Positions 26,349 to 35,948 of a DNA stretch of 64,000 nt are shown here, piece after piece (the first letter of the stretch is position 1; every line of letters begins with the position of its first letter). The stretch spans positions 372,001-436,000 of the forward strand of contig NZ_JAVRIE010000002.1 in assembly GCF_031846165.1 (NCBI RefSeq), given 5' to 3'. A program made the position numbers and the translations under genes. The notes beneath the pieces were generated by a model that saw only the letters and a list, made by a program, of their open reading frames with translations, was not told the DNA's origin and did no database searches. This DNA is from Glaciecola blandensis. Its GTDB lineage: Bacteria; Pseudomonadota; Gammaproteobacteria; Enterobacterales; Alteromonadaceae.

Positions 26349-27398
26349 ATGGATACCTTAAACAATCAAATTCCAATTGTGCACTTGCCAGAGAATTCTC
26401 CTGCAAGCGAGGGTGCGCAACTCATGGATAGATTTGGTCGACGATTTGAGTATTTGCGGCTGTCGATTACTGATGTATGTAATTTTAAATGTCAGTATTG
26501 TCTGCCTGACGGGTATCAATGTGAGTCGCCGAGAGCGTTTTTAAGTGTAGATGAATTACGCCTTATCGTTGAATCTTTCGCGAAAATGGGGACTAAAAAA
26601 GTACGCATTACTGGGGGCGAACCCTCGTTACGCAAAGACCTTATACAGATAATCAGGCAAACTGCAGCCGTTCCCGGCATTGAGCAAGTTGCTATCACGA
26701 CCAATGGCTTCAAACTTGAGCGAGATTTGGACGCGTGGGTCAAGGCGGGTCTAACTTCACTCAACGTCAGTGTTGATAGCGTGGACCCAAGACAATTCAT
26801 GCAAATCACCGGAGATGGTCGATTGCAGAGTATTCTCAATGGTGTGAGTAAAGCGATTGATATGGGTTTACAAGTGAAATTAAATGCAGTGCTTCTACGC
26901 TCATTAAGTCAAAGCCAAGTTCCTGAGTTTTTGGCTTTTGTTAAACATCACAATGTCACGCTGCGTTTTATCGAACTCATGCAGACCGGTGACAACCAAG
27001 CTTATTTTGATAGCGAGCATCTCAGTGGTGCAGACATTGAGAAGCAGTTGCAAGATATGCAATGGCAGCGCAAAACGAAAGCGCAATGGGCTGGTCCAGC
27101 AAAGGTCTACCGCCATAATGATTACCAAGGACGAATTGGACTAATTATGCCATACAGCAAAGACTTTTGTGCTGATTGTAACCGTTTGAGGATTTCTTCA
27201 CTAGGGAAGTTACACCTATGTTTATTTGCCGAAAAAGGTTTGGATTTGAGACCAAAGATCGCTGAAAGTTTGAAAGCGGGCGATCCGACGATTCTGATGC
27301 AAGAAATTCAATCCTTAATGGGACAAAAAGAGGCGACACATTATCTGGACGAAGGTTATACCGGGGCGACACAGCATCTTGCAATGCTTGGTGGCTAA
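26349..27398 (+). CDS. moaA: GTP 3',8-cyclase MoaA (molybdenum cofactor biosynthesis)
   Basis: A 349-residue radical-SAM enzyme that, with MoaC, converts GTP to cyclic pyranopterin monophosphate. The SAM cluster motif is Cys44-x3-Cys48-x2-Cys51 (TDVCNFKCQYC), the second 4Fe-4S site is FCADCNRLRIS with a later Cys, and the protein ends in the GG needed for activity. It has a longer N-terminus than usual (about 25 residues before DRFGRRFEYLR). moaB/C/D/E are not in the window, so moaA is separated from the rest of the pathway. The ATG follows a GGTGAT-type site. Confidence 0.93.
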   Translation: MDTLNNQIPIVHLPENSPASEGAQLMDRFGRRFEYLRLSITDVCNFKCQYCLPDGYQCESPRAFLSVDELRLIVESFAKMGTKKVRITGGEPSLRKDLIQIIRQTAAVPGIEQVAITTNGFKLERDLDAWVKAGLTSLNVSVDSVDPRQFMQITGDGRLQSILNGVSKAIDMGLQVKLNAVLLRSLSQSQVPEFLAFVKHHNVTLRFIELMQTGDNQAYFDSEHLSGADIEKQLQDMQWQRKTKAQWAGPAKVYRHNDYQGRIGLIMPYSKDFCADCNRLRISSLGKLHLCLFAEKGLDLRPKIAESLKAGDPTILMQEIQSLMGQKEATHYLDEGYTGATQHLAMLGG

Positions 27399-27501
27399 TT
27401 TTCTTGCCTCGACCTTAGGTCAATTACATTCAAGACTAGCCAACATTTCGAATCACAGGTAGTCTATACATTGAATTTTTTCTTTCAGGCATGCTTTCAC
27501 A

Positions 27502-30219
27502 TTGACTAACGAGCGGTCCAATACATCGCAAACTTCTTCTACTCCAGCTGAGGCCCAAGCCGAGAAGCTGCTTAACGCTAGTGCTAGTGCTATTTTAGAA
27601 GTGAATTCAAAAGGCCACATATTGTTCGCCTCTGAGCCTATCTTTAATTTGTTCGGCTACCTTCCTGAAGAGTTGATTGGTCAATCTATTGAATTCTTGA
27701 TGCCAGAGCGCAAGCGGGCTGGGCATCACGTGTACTTCGAACGTTTTTTACAACAAGCTGAAAACCGAAGTATGGGCATGGGCAGTTCCTTCCCAGGTCT
27801 TCACAAAAAAGGGCACGAAATTAATATTAGTATTGGTTTAACGCTGCTCGAAAGTGACAACGACAATGAGCAATCCGTGGTTGTCACCATCACAGAAGCG
27901 AACACACTCCAACAGGTTCAAGAGTCATTAAGAGACTCCCAAAAGCAAGCTTTACTCAGCCAAGCTGAGAATCAGCGTTTACTTGCTATGGTGCATAACT
28001 CACAAAATATTACGATGTTAGTAGAGCCTGACTTATCGATCAGTTGGGTTAATTCTGCTTTAATCAAAATGCTTGGCTACACTGCTGAAGATGTAATAGG
28101 TAAACATCCTCTATTTTGTCTTGCAGATACAACGCCAAGCGAAGAGCAAGTGCTTCTCAATCAGTCTTTTGAGCGCCATTTAGTATATTCGGGTAAGTTC
28201 CAACTTATTAAACACGATGAAACATTGCTGTGGGTTAATGTGAATGTATATCCTAGTTATGTCGATGAGGAATTTCTTGGTTTCGTCGTGCACATTAATG
28301 ATGTGGATGCCCATCAAAAACTGATTGAAGAGGCTCTTAGGCAAAGTGAAAATCTTGAGTCTACAGCGAGAATAGCAAGACTAGGGACCTGGGAACTAAA
28401 TATAGCCGACAACAAGTTGCATTGGTCTGATCAAGTTTACGCAATCCATGAAATTGAACCAGGAACCGAAATAGATGTTGCTAACGCAATCAACTATTAT
28501 GCCCCAGAAGCTCGCCCCATCATCAATAAGGCGATTCAAGATACCATTGAAAACGGGGGGGAATGGGACTTGGAATTGCCATTCATCACGGCGAAAAATA
28601 ATCGAATCTGGGTGAGAGCAGTTGGTTATGTTGAATATCAAGACGGCGTTCCAGTTAGGTTAAAGGGTGCATTTCAAGATATCTCGGATTTAAAAAATGC
28701 CGTGGCTGCCAGCGAAGCAGCGAATCAAGCCAAAAGTTTATTTTTAGCAAACATGAGTCACGAAATTCGCACACCTATCAATGGGGTGCTGGGGATGAAT
28801 GATTTGCTATTGGCGTCGGGGTTAAATAATAAACAAACTGAATACGCGAACATTGTTAAGCGCAGTGCAGAGTCGCTTTTGCATCTGATAAATGAGTTGC
28901 TTGACTTTAGTAAGTTAGAAGCGGGCAAATTAGAGCTATTAGCGCGCGACTTTGACTTGCGTGAGAGAATGACTGAATGCGCTCAATGGCATGTCCATGC
29001 TGCGACCAAAAAAGGGCTAGACTTTACAGTAGACTTTGCCTCGGACTTACCTGGTTTAATCCATGCAGATGATCATCGCTTGGCGCAGATTATTAATAAT
29101 CTATGCACAAACGCCGTGAAATTCACGCATCACGGCAGTATTCACCTTGCATTCTCATTGCAAGACGCTTCTACACTACTGGTGAAAATTGTTGATACAG
29201 GTATTGGTATCAGTAAAGAAAACCTTGAAAATGTATTTGCTGAGTTTGAACAAGCAGATAGTTCTATTACAAGAGCCTATGGCGGCACGGGTTTAGGCCT
29301 AAGTATCTGCCGTCAATTGGTGAACGTGATGAATGGAGAACTTGGTGTTGAGAGCCAAGAAGGAAGAGGCTCTACATTTTGGTTTACTCTACCATTCGAA
29401 GCTGTAGAACAGACTAAAAGTATTAATAAGCAACCGCACTTGGCACCCAGTATCATTATTAGCTGCCAAGATGATGTGATTAGCCAATGGCAGAACGTAA
29501 AAGTAAATAACGCACTGGATGTGAAAGTGGTTAATTCAATGTCTAAAGCGTTGGCTGAACTGAAATTGAGCCAACGCTGGTTTAACATCATTATCATGCC
29601 CGACGAGCATGAAAATATCGATATTACTTTGTTTGCCAAAAGTGTTATGCGCCTAGGTAGAATGAAAATGAGAATTTTCTGGCCAGATGCGGACAGCGAA
29701 TGTCAGTTTGAAGAAAATGTACTTTCTTATGCGACAGAGAAAGTATTTTTTGATGATCCAACGACACTTTTGAAGAATCTTGAGACTTTATTGAAATTTG
29801 TTATGTCCCATCAGGCTGAGCAAAAGAGCCAGCGTTTCAATGCTTTAGAGAATAAACGCCTACTGATTGCTGAAGATAATCAAATCAATCAGGTCGTATT
29901 TACTGAGATGCTTTCATATTTAAACATTGAGCTTGATATTGCGGGTGACGGAGCTGAAGCAATCAGACTAATCGAACAAAATGGCGCATACGATTTCGTG
30001 ATCATGGACTGTCAAATGCCTATTATGGATGGTTTTGAAGCGACTAAGTTGATTCGTTCGTCAGATAAGCCAAGTATTGCACAACAGCGGATTATTGCTG
30101 CTACCGCTCATGGCATGGCTGAGGATTTAGAAGCCTGTTTAAAAATTGGGATGGATGATTACTTGGTTAAGCCTTTTACCCAAGAGCAACTTATCTCTGC
30201 ACTTATTCGAAATTTATGA
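27502..30219 (+). CDS. Cytoplasmic PAS-containing hybrid sensor histidine kinase
   Basis: A 905-residue hybrid kinase without evident membrane segments. Order: three PAS-like domains (about 20-140, 155-275, 285-400), HisKA with His420 in NMSHEIRTP, HATPase (N-box INNLCTNAVKF; G-boxes DTGIGI and GGTGLGLSI), a degenerate receiver-like region (about 640-775) and a normal C-terminal receiver with Asp836 (IMDCQMPIMDG) and KPFT. It should autophosphorylate and pass phosphate to its own receiver and then to an Hpt protein elsewhere. The only usable start is TTG 27502 with a poor ribosome site. Its stop overlaps the waaA start (ATGA). Confidence 0.9.
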   Translation: MTNERSNTSQTSSTPAEAQAEKLLNASASAILEVNSKGHILFASEPIFNLFGYLPEELIGQSIEFLMPERKRAGHHVYFERFLQQAENRSMGMGSSFPGLHKKGHEINISIGLTLLESDNDNEQSVVVTITEANTLQQVQESLRDSQKQALLSQAENQRLLAMVHNSQNITMLVEPDLSISWVNSALIKMLGYTAEDVIGKHPLFCLADTTPSEEQVLLNQSFERHLVYSGKFQLIKHDETLLWVNVNVYPSYVDEEFLGFVVHINDVDAHQKLIEEALRQSENLESTARIARLGTWELNIADNKLHWSDQVYAIHEIEPGTEIDVANAINYYAPEARPIINKAIQDTIENGGEWDLELPFITAKNNRIWVRAVGYVEYQDGVPVRLKGAFQDISDLKNAVAASEAANQAKSLFLANMSHEIRTPINGVLGMNDLLLASGLNNKQTEYANIVKRSAESLLHLINELLDFSKLEAGKLELLARDFDLRERMTECAQWHVHAATKKGLDFTVDFASDLPGLIHADDHRLAQIINNLCTNAVKFTHHGSIHLAFSLQDASTLLVKIVDTGIGISKENLENVFAEFEQADSSITRAYGGTGLGLSICRQLVNVMNGELGVESQEGRGSTFWFTLPFEAVEQTKSINKQPHLAPSIIISCQDDVISQWQNVKVNNALDVKVVNSMSKALAELKLSQRWFNIIIMPDEHENIDITLFAKSVMRLGRMKMRIFWPDADSECQFEENVLSYATEKVFFDDPTTLLKNLETLLKFVMSHQAEQKSQRFNALENKRLLIAEDNQINQVVFTEMLSYLNIELDIAGDGAEAIRLIEQNGAYDFVIMDCQMPIMDGFEATKLIRSSDKPSIAQQRIIAATAHGMAEDLEACLKIGMDDYLVKPFTQEQLISALIRNL

Positions 30220-31526
30220 CTCAAGCATATAAACCACAATGGCATCACACGATATGGCGCTGGTTGTATAACCTGCTGTTGTTGCTCTTACTTCCCTTAG
30301 CTTTACTCAAGCTTGTTTTAAAGCGCGAGAAAACGGAGGGGCAAGCTAATAAAAATAGAGAGCGCTTTGGTTTCATCGGAAAGCCCAAACAGAATGGCAT
30401 CTTGATACACTGCGTGTCTATGGGCGAAGTGAATGCCGCAAAGCAACTGGTTGCGCAAATAGAGAAAGCGTATCCGGATAAAGTTATTACAATATCGACT
30501 ACCTCGACAACAGGGGCTAAACAAGCTAGAGCCATTTTTAAAGACCGTGTACAGCATGTATATTTAGCTTTTGATATTCCTATTTTCGTATGGCTTTTCT
30601 TCCATAAACTAGCGCCCAGTTTAGTCATTGTTACTGAAGTGGAAATATGGCCAAATATGCTGCATCAGTGCTATAAGCGCCAGGTTCCAGCTGTGCTAGT
30701 GAATGCTCGAATGTCCTCTCATTCTTTAAAAAATTATGAGATGCTTGCGAAATTATTTCGTCCCTGCTTGCGCAAGTTCACTCTGATTTGTGCACAAGGG
30801 CAGCAAGACTTTGATAACTTTTTAGCACTAGGTGTGTATAAATCAAATCTAAAAATTAGCAATAATATGAAGTTCGATTTGCTTATCGACCAGCGAGATA
30901 CTGAGCTTGCGCAACAATTAAAGACCAAACTAAATTATCAAAAACAAGCCATTTTTATTGCCGGCAGCACGCATGACTCGGAAGAACTAATCTGTATTGA
31001 TAACTTTAAGCGCTTGCGTGAACAAGATGCGTCGATAGTCTTGGTGGTCGTGCCAAGGCACCCACATCGTTTTGATAAAGTCGCCCAGCTATGTTTAGCA
31101 ACTGGCTTTACTACAGTGCGCGTATCTGAGCTAGAGTTGATGGGGGAACTTAGCAACATGCCCGATATTGTCCTGGTCGATACGATGGGTATGTTGAATG
31201 CATTTTACAGTTTCTCTACATTTGCCTTCGTGGGTGGAAGTTTTGTAAACAAGGGGGGGCATAACGCTCTTGAACCATCAGTATATGGTGTCCCAAGTGT
31301 GATGGGGCCAAGCATTTTTAATAACCCAGTTATTTGCGAAACCTTAGCCTCCTCAGGAGGTTTGGCGTTGATTAATACACCTGATGAGATGACCAGTATT
31401 TTAAGTGCATGGTTGACAGATAACGAGGCTAGAAAGGCTGCTGGCTCGGCTTGCCAAGAGATTGTTACAAAGAATGCCGGGGCAGTGAAAAATACCTTAG
31501 CGTTTATTCAGCAGGTTTACCCATGA
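30216..31526 (+). CDS. waaA: 3-deoxy-D-manno-octulosonic acid (Kdo) transferase
   Basis: A 436-residue Kdo transferase of the GT30 family, which adds Kdo to lipid A precursor at the inner membrane. It has an N-terminal membrane anchor (LLLLLLLPLALLKLV), the catalytic Glu in VSMGEVNAA, the TEVEIWPN motif, and the FVGGSFVNKGGHNALEPS nucleotide-sugar block. It overlaps the hybrid kinase gene by four bases, so translation is coupled to a regulator rather than to other LPS genes. The length is normal. Confidence 0.95.
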   Translation: MTQAYKPQWHHTIWRWLYNLLLLLLLPLALLKLVLKREKTEGQANKNRERFGFIGKPKQNGILIHCVSMGEVNAAKQLVAQIEKAYPDKVITISTTSTTGAKQARAIFKDRVQHVYLAFDIPIFVWLFFHKLAPSLVIVTEVEIWPNMLHQCYKRQVPAVLVNARMSSHSLKNYEMLAKLFRPCLRKFTLICAQGQQDFDNFLALGVYKSNLKISNNMKFDLLIDQRDTELAQQLKTKLNYQKQAIFIAGSTHDSEELICIDNFKRLREQDASIVLVVVPRHPHRFDKVAQLCLATGFTTVRVSELELMGELSNMPDIVLVDTMGMLNAFYSFSTFAFVGGSFVNKGGHNALEPSVYGVPSVMGPSIFNNPVICETLASSGGLALINTPDEMTSILSAWLTDNEARKAAGSACQEIVTKNAGAVKNTLAFIQQVYP

Positions 31527-31571
31527 TAAAAACGGCGCAGTTTTTTCTGCCGATAAGCGCTCTCGAAACAT

Positions 31572-31613
31572 AAAAAAGGCCATATCATGTTAGATTATAT
31601 GGCCTTCTATTTT
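31572..31613. terminator. Bidirectional terminator between waaA and the M3 peptidase gene
   Basis: AAGGCCATAT and ATATGGCCTT form a 10-bp stem with an 11-base loop. The minus strand has the better T-run (six), the plus strand a TCTATTTT tail, which suits both convergent genes. Confidence 0.85.
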
Positions 31614-31662
31614 CGCTGGATGAGACTATCGCTCGGTGACTATCGCACGATGAGCCTGATGG

Positions 31663-33828
31663 CTATTCTTCGGACGTCACAGGAAATCCACGATCTCGCA
31701 TCAGAGCTTCAACCTTCGCATCTCGCCCTCTAAACATACGATAGGCTTCAGCTGGGTCCATTGCGTTTCTGACAGAGAATAAGTACTTAACTAAACGTGC
31801 ACCAACTTCTTCATCGTAAAAGCCGCCTGGTGCTTCTGCGAAGGCTTCTGCAGCATCCGATGTTAATACTTCTGCCCACATATACCCATAATAAGCTGAC
31901 GCATAGCCTTCACTTGAAAAGATATGACCGAAATGAGTTGTTCTGTGACGCATAACAACTTCTTCTGGCATACCTAAACGGGTTAATTGTTCACGCTCAA
32001 AACTATCAGGCTCAATCTTAGCTGGATCGGTTGTGTGATACAGCAAATCCATAATGGCAGAAGACATGTACTCTGTCGTTTTAAAGCCTTCATTGAAGGT
32101 TGAGGCGTTCTTAATTTTAGCAACTAATTCCTGAGGAATCGGCTCACCCGTTTTGTAGTGCACTAGGTATGTATTGATGACTTCATCTGTGGTCAACCAA
32201 CGCTCTAACAATTGTGATTGGAATTCAGTGTAGTCACGCACACCAGAGTGCGAAGTGGGGTACTTCACGTCGGCAGATAAGAAATGTAAGGCATGACCAA
32301 ATTCATGGAAATACGTCTCTGCGTCATCCCAAGAGATCAGTGTTGGTTCACCATCCGCACCTTTCACGAAGTTTGAATTGTTCGAAGACAGTACGGTTTT
32401 CTCTCCGTCGAAGGTAGTGTAGCTACGATAGGTCGTTGCCCATGCACCCGAGCGTTTACCTTGTCTTGCAAATGGGTCTAGGTACCACAATCCAACTAAA
32501 TTACCGCTTGTTTTGTCTTTCACTTCCCATACTTTCACGTCTGGATGAAATACAGGTACTTTACCCTCATCCACTGGCGTAAACTCAAAGTTGAATAGGC
32601 GGCCGGCAACATAAAACATCGCTTCGCGCAGTTTGTCTAGTTGCAAGTATTGTTTCACTTCGTCAGAGTCGAGTGAGTATTTGTCTTTTCTCACTTTTTC
32701 AGCGTAGAAGCGATAATCCCAAGGCTCGATGGTAATATCAGCACCTTCCGCGTCAGCGATAGCTTGCATATCTGCAACTTCTTCTTCGACACGTGCGATA
32801 GCTGCAGGCCAGACTTTTTCCATTAAGGCCATTGCGCGTTCTGGTGTTTTAGCCATGCGGTCTTCCAGACGCCATTGCGCATAGTTATCATAGCCTAGTA
32901 ACTTAATTCGTTCGTGGCGTAGCGCTAAGATTTGTTTGATTAACTCATTGTTGTCAAACTGATCACCGTTGTCTCCACGACTGTAATAGGTGCGCCATAC
33001 TTTTTCTCTTAACTCTCGATTCTCAGAGTAAGTTAAGAAGGGGTCCATCGATGAGCGTGTATTGGTAATCGCGTATTTACCTACTTCACCGCGGCTCTCA
33101 GCCATACCTGCTGAAGCTTTTACGAATGATTCTGGAAGCCCAGCCAATTGGTCTTCACTCAAATATAGAACGTAGTTTTCTTCATCGGCAAGAATGTTAC
33201 TTGAAAATTGTGTTTGCAATGACGCAAGCTCTTGGTTTATCTCGGCGTACCGCTTTTTGTCTTCCGCGTTCAAGGTTGCCCCGTTTCTGGCAAAACCATT
33301 ATAAGTTAACCAAGTCACTCGTTGTTCTTCAGTACCGAGTGCTTTTAACTCGTCGCTTTCGTAAACCGCTTTTACGCGTTCAAATAACTTTTCGTTTTGG
33401 GTGATTTTCGAAGAAAATGCGCTGATGACCGGCACCATTTCTTTTTGTATCTCTCTGAACTCAGGCGAGGATATGTTCGAACTCCATATGCCCCAGTACG
33501 TGAACACTCGGCCAAGCTCGTCGCCTGCTCGCTCCATCGCGACAATCGTGTTTTCGAAAGTGGGTGGCTCAGGGTTGTTCGCGATCGCATCAATTTCAGC
33601 GAGATTCAATTCCATGCCTTTCTCTAGAGCAGGTTTCAAATCGGCCAAAGACATGCTTTCAAAAGCGGGTACGCCACCATAAGGGCCAGCAAATTGTTCT
33701 AAAAGTACGTTCTCAATACTTTGTTGTTCGATGATTTCGGGTTTGGCTTGCTCTGTAGGTTGTTCTGAGCAGCCGGCAAGTGATAAAGCCATCGCTATTG
33801 CAGATAGGCTTAGTAGCACTTTCTTCAT
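31663..33828 (-). CDS. M3 family peptidyl-dipeptidase (Dcp-like) lipoprotein
   Basis: A 721-residue zinc metallopeptidase of family M3, probably a Dcp-type peptidyl-dipeptidase removing C-terminal dipeptides. The HExxH motif is in YFHEFGHALHF (about residues 507-511), with a downstream Glu in the EFQSQLLERW helix as third ligand. The N-terminus is a lipoprotein signal (LSLAGCSEQ), so it should be anchored by lipid, unlike the soluble E. coli Dcp. AAGGA precedes the ATG. Confidence 0.92.
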   Translation of the reverse strand: MKKVLLSLSAIAMALSLAGCSEQPTEQAKPEIIEQQSIENVLLEQFAGPYGGVPAFESMSLADLKPALEKGMELNLAEIDAIANNPEPPTFENTIVAMERAGDELGRVFTYWGIWSSNISSPEFREIQKEMVPVISAFSSKITQNEKLFERVKAVYESDELKALGTEEQRVTWLTYNGFARNGATLNAEDKKRYAEINQELASLQTQFSSNILADEENYVLYLSEDQLAGLPESFVKASAGMAESRGEVGKYAITNTRSSMDPFLTYSENRELREKVWRTYYSRGDNGDQFDNNELIKQILALRHERIKLLGYDNYAQWRLEDRMAKTPERAMALMEKVWPAAIARVEEEVADMQAIADAEGADITIEPWDYRFYAEKVRKDKYSLDSDEVKQYLQLDKLREAMFYVAGRLFNFEFTPVDEGKVPVFHPDVKVWEVKDKTSGNLVGLWYLDPFARQGKRSGAWATTYRSYTTFDGEKTVLSSNNSNFVKGADGEPTLISWDDAETYFHEFGHALHFLSADVKYPTSHSGVRDYTEFQSQLLERWLTTDEVINTYLVHYKTGEPIPQELVAKIKNASTFNEGFKTTEYMSSAIMDLLYHTTDPAKIEPDSFEREQLTRLGMPEEVVMRHRTTHFGHIFSSEGYASAYYGYMWAEVLTSDAAEAFAEAPGGFYDEEVGARLVKYLFSVRNAMDPAEAYRMFRGRDAKVEALMRDRGFPVTSEE

Positions 33829-33953
33829 GTCGTTTTCCTTTTTACTTATTTGAGATGGATAGAATCTGATGCTCTATTTTCATTTGTCGCCTCAATAGTA
33901 GGCATACCGCGTTTGTAACGCAAGTATTCAGGCCATGCTAGTTGAGGCGATTG

Positions 33954-34802
33954 TTATGCAAAAACAACAGTTTTGTTTTGATGAATGATGACGCGATCTT
34001 GCAGGTGATATCGGATACCATTGGCTAATGCGTTGACTTCACAACGTTTCCCTTTTCTCACCATATCTAAGGAGCTGTCGCTATGACTAATACGCAGTAC
34101 TTCTTGTTCAATGATTGGACCTTCATCTAAGTCTGTAGTTACGTAGTGGCATGTCGCTCCGATCAGTTTTACACCTCTCTCGTAGGCTTGTTGATAAGGC
34201 TTGGCGCCAGCAAACGAAGGTAAGAAACTATGATGAATATTAATCGCTTTACCGGCTAGCTTCTGACATAAATAATCGGGAACTATCTGCATAAAACGCG
34301 CGAGTACGGTTAGGTCAATTTGATAATGGTCGAGCAGTCTTTCGATTTCAGCGAACGCCACTTTTTTATCGCTAAAATCAATATAATGAAAGGGGACTTT
34401 GTACCAATCGGCATATTCGCGCATCTTTTCATGGTTAGCAATAATACAGGGGATGTCACACTGCAACTCACCAGTATGCCAGCGATGCAGTACGTCGATT
34501 AAACAATGGGACTCTTTGCTCGCTAGCAAAGCAACTTTCGCTTTAGTGTCTGAATTATTAAGGGTCCAACGCATATCGTACGCTTGCGCTATTTTGCTAA
34601 AAGCGTCGACAAACGCTTTGTGGCTGAGTTGAACCGAATCAGCTTCAATCTCATGGCGCATAAAAAAGCGTTGTAACTGCAAATCTGTATGATGGTTGGC
34701 CTCGAGAATATTCGCACCATGGTCAGTGAGAAATTGTGATACTGCTGCGACGAGTCCAGTTTGGTCAGGACAATCAATCACCAAACGGTAAGTGTTTTGC
34801 AC
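33954..34802 (-). CDS. purU: Formyltetrahydrofolate deformylase
   Basis: A 282-residue PurU, which hydrolyses 10-formyl-THF to formate and THF and balances one-carbon pools for purine and glycine metabolism. An N-terminal ACT domain (about 5-80, CPDQTGLVAAVSQFL) precedes the formyltransferase-fold domain with NIHHSFLPSF and the Asp in DLDEGPIIEQ. The GTG at 34802 is chosen because AAGGAG lies five bases before it; an upstream TTG in frame has no such site. Confidence 0.93.
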   Translation of the reverse strand: MQNTYRLVIDCPDQTGLVAAVSQFLTDHGANILEANHHTDLQLQRFFMRHEIEADSVQLSHKAFVDAFSKIAQAYDMRWTLNNSDTKAKVALLASKESHCLIDVLHRWHTGELQCDIPCIIANHEKMREYADWYKVPFHYIDFSDKKVAFAEIERLLDHYQIDLTVLARFMQIVPDYLCQKLAGKAINIHHSFLPSFAGAKPYQQAYERGVKLIGATCHYVTTDLDEGPIIEQEVLRISHSDSSLDMVRKGKRCEVNALANGIRYHLQDRVIIHQNKTVVFA

Positions 34803-34933
34803 ATTTACTCCTTTTTTTTCAAACAATCATTCACCTTATACCACCGAGTATAACGCCGCTAAAGCGCCCATGAACAGGTATTTTTAAAACTATGCACAAA
34901 GTGAATGGAATATGCCGATTGCGCCTTAAGTTG

Positions 34934-34947
34934 ATGATCTACATCAA
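34934..34947. promoter_or_regulatory. FNR-like site upstream of phaB
   Basis: ATGATCTACATCAA matches TTGAT-N4-ATCAA at nine of ten defined positions. It is the one recognisable motif in the 331-base gap between purU and phaB, about 190 bases before the latter. An AGGTG-GATT-CACCT hairpin at about 35051-35064 is the only other structure I see there. Confidence 0.45.
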
Positions 34948-35133
34948 GCTATTTTACTGTTTTAAAACTGGATAGACCAAAGTCTCATTTTTGTCATGTA
35001 TTGTATGTATTATAAACAATCATCTCATCTATTATGGTGTGCATGAAAAGGGAGGTGGATTCACCTGCCTTGTCGAAGTCGGCCTAGAAAGGTCTCGGAA
35101 ACATAGCTAGCAATAACAAAACAGGAAATGGAT

Positions 35134-35856
35134 ATGACTAGAGTAGCATTAGTAACAGGCGGGACTCGTGGTATAGGCGAAGCAATTTGTACAACATTAG
35201 CCAATAAAGGATACAAAGTTATTGCGAACTATGGCGGAAATGACGTGAAGGCGGCTGAATTTAGCGAGCGCACCGGCATTCCCGCAGTAAAATTCGACGT
35301 GTCAGATTTTACAGCAACGGCAGCCGCTATTGAAAAAATCGAAAATGATTACGGGCATATCGATATTCTAGTGAATAATGCAGGGATTACGCGCGACGGG
35401 ACAATGCACAGAATGAGTTTTGAACAATGGGATGCTGTTATTCAAACTAACTTAGCATCTTGTTTTAATACTTGCCGAGCGGTGATTGACGGAATGAGAG
35501 AACGTCAGTTTGGTCGCATCATAAACGTAGGCTCTGTAAACGGCCAAGCCGGTCAGTACGGTCAAGTGAACTACGCTGCTGCTAAATCGGGTATTCACGG
35601 CTTTACCAAAGCACTAGCCCTTGAGGGCGCTGGTAAAGGCATTACCGTGAATGCGATTGCGCCTGGTTATGTCGACACTGATATGGTGCGAGCGGTGCCT
35701 GAGGACGTATTAGCTAAAATCATAAAGACAATCCCAGTTGGGCGTCTAGGTAAACCTGAAGATATTGCTAACAGCGTGGCTTTTTTAGTTGATGACGAAT
35801 CCGGTTTTATTACAGGCTCAACCTTGTCTATCAATGGTGGTCAACACATGTACTAA
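35134..35856 (+). CDS. phaB: Acetoacetyl-CoA reductase
   Basis: A 240-residue short-chain dehydrogenase that makes (R)-3-hydroxybutyryl-CoA from acetoacetyl-CoA with NADPH, the step before polymerisation. It has the GGTRGIG nucleotide motif, NNAG, catalytic Ser in VGSVNG and Tyr-x3-Lys in VNYAAAKSG. ATG 35134 is chosen over 35128 because AGGAA then has normal spacing. It is on + whereas the rest of the PHB island is on -. phaA (thiolase) is absent from the window. Confidence 0.93.
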   Translation: MTRVALVTGGTRGIGEAICTTLANKGYKVIANYGGNDVKAAEFSERTGIPAVKFDVSDFTATAAAIEKIENDYGHIDILVNNAGITRDGTMHRMSFEQWDAVIQTNLASCFNTCRAVIDGMRERQFGRIINVGSVNGQAGQYGQVNYAAAKSGIHGFTKALALEGAGKGITVNAIAPGYVDTDMVRAVPEDVLAKIIKTIPVGRLGKPEDIANSVAFLVDDESGFITGSTLSINGGQHMY

Positions 35857-35891
35857 GCCTACTTGGCTTGTATAGAGACCCATCTGAACAG

Positions 35892-35919
35892 AAGAGAGGC
35901 CATTTATGGCCTCTTTTTT
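35892..35919 (+). terminator. Intrinsic terminator after phaB
   Basis: AGAGGCCAT / ATGGCCTCT with a two-base loop, then seven T residues. Confidence 0.9.
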
Positions 35920-35948
35920 ATGCACATATAACCAAGTGCCGATAAAGT

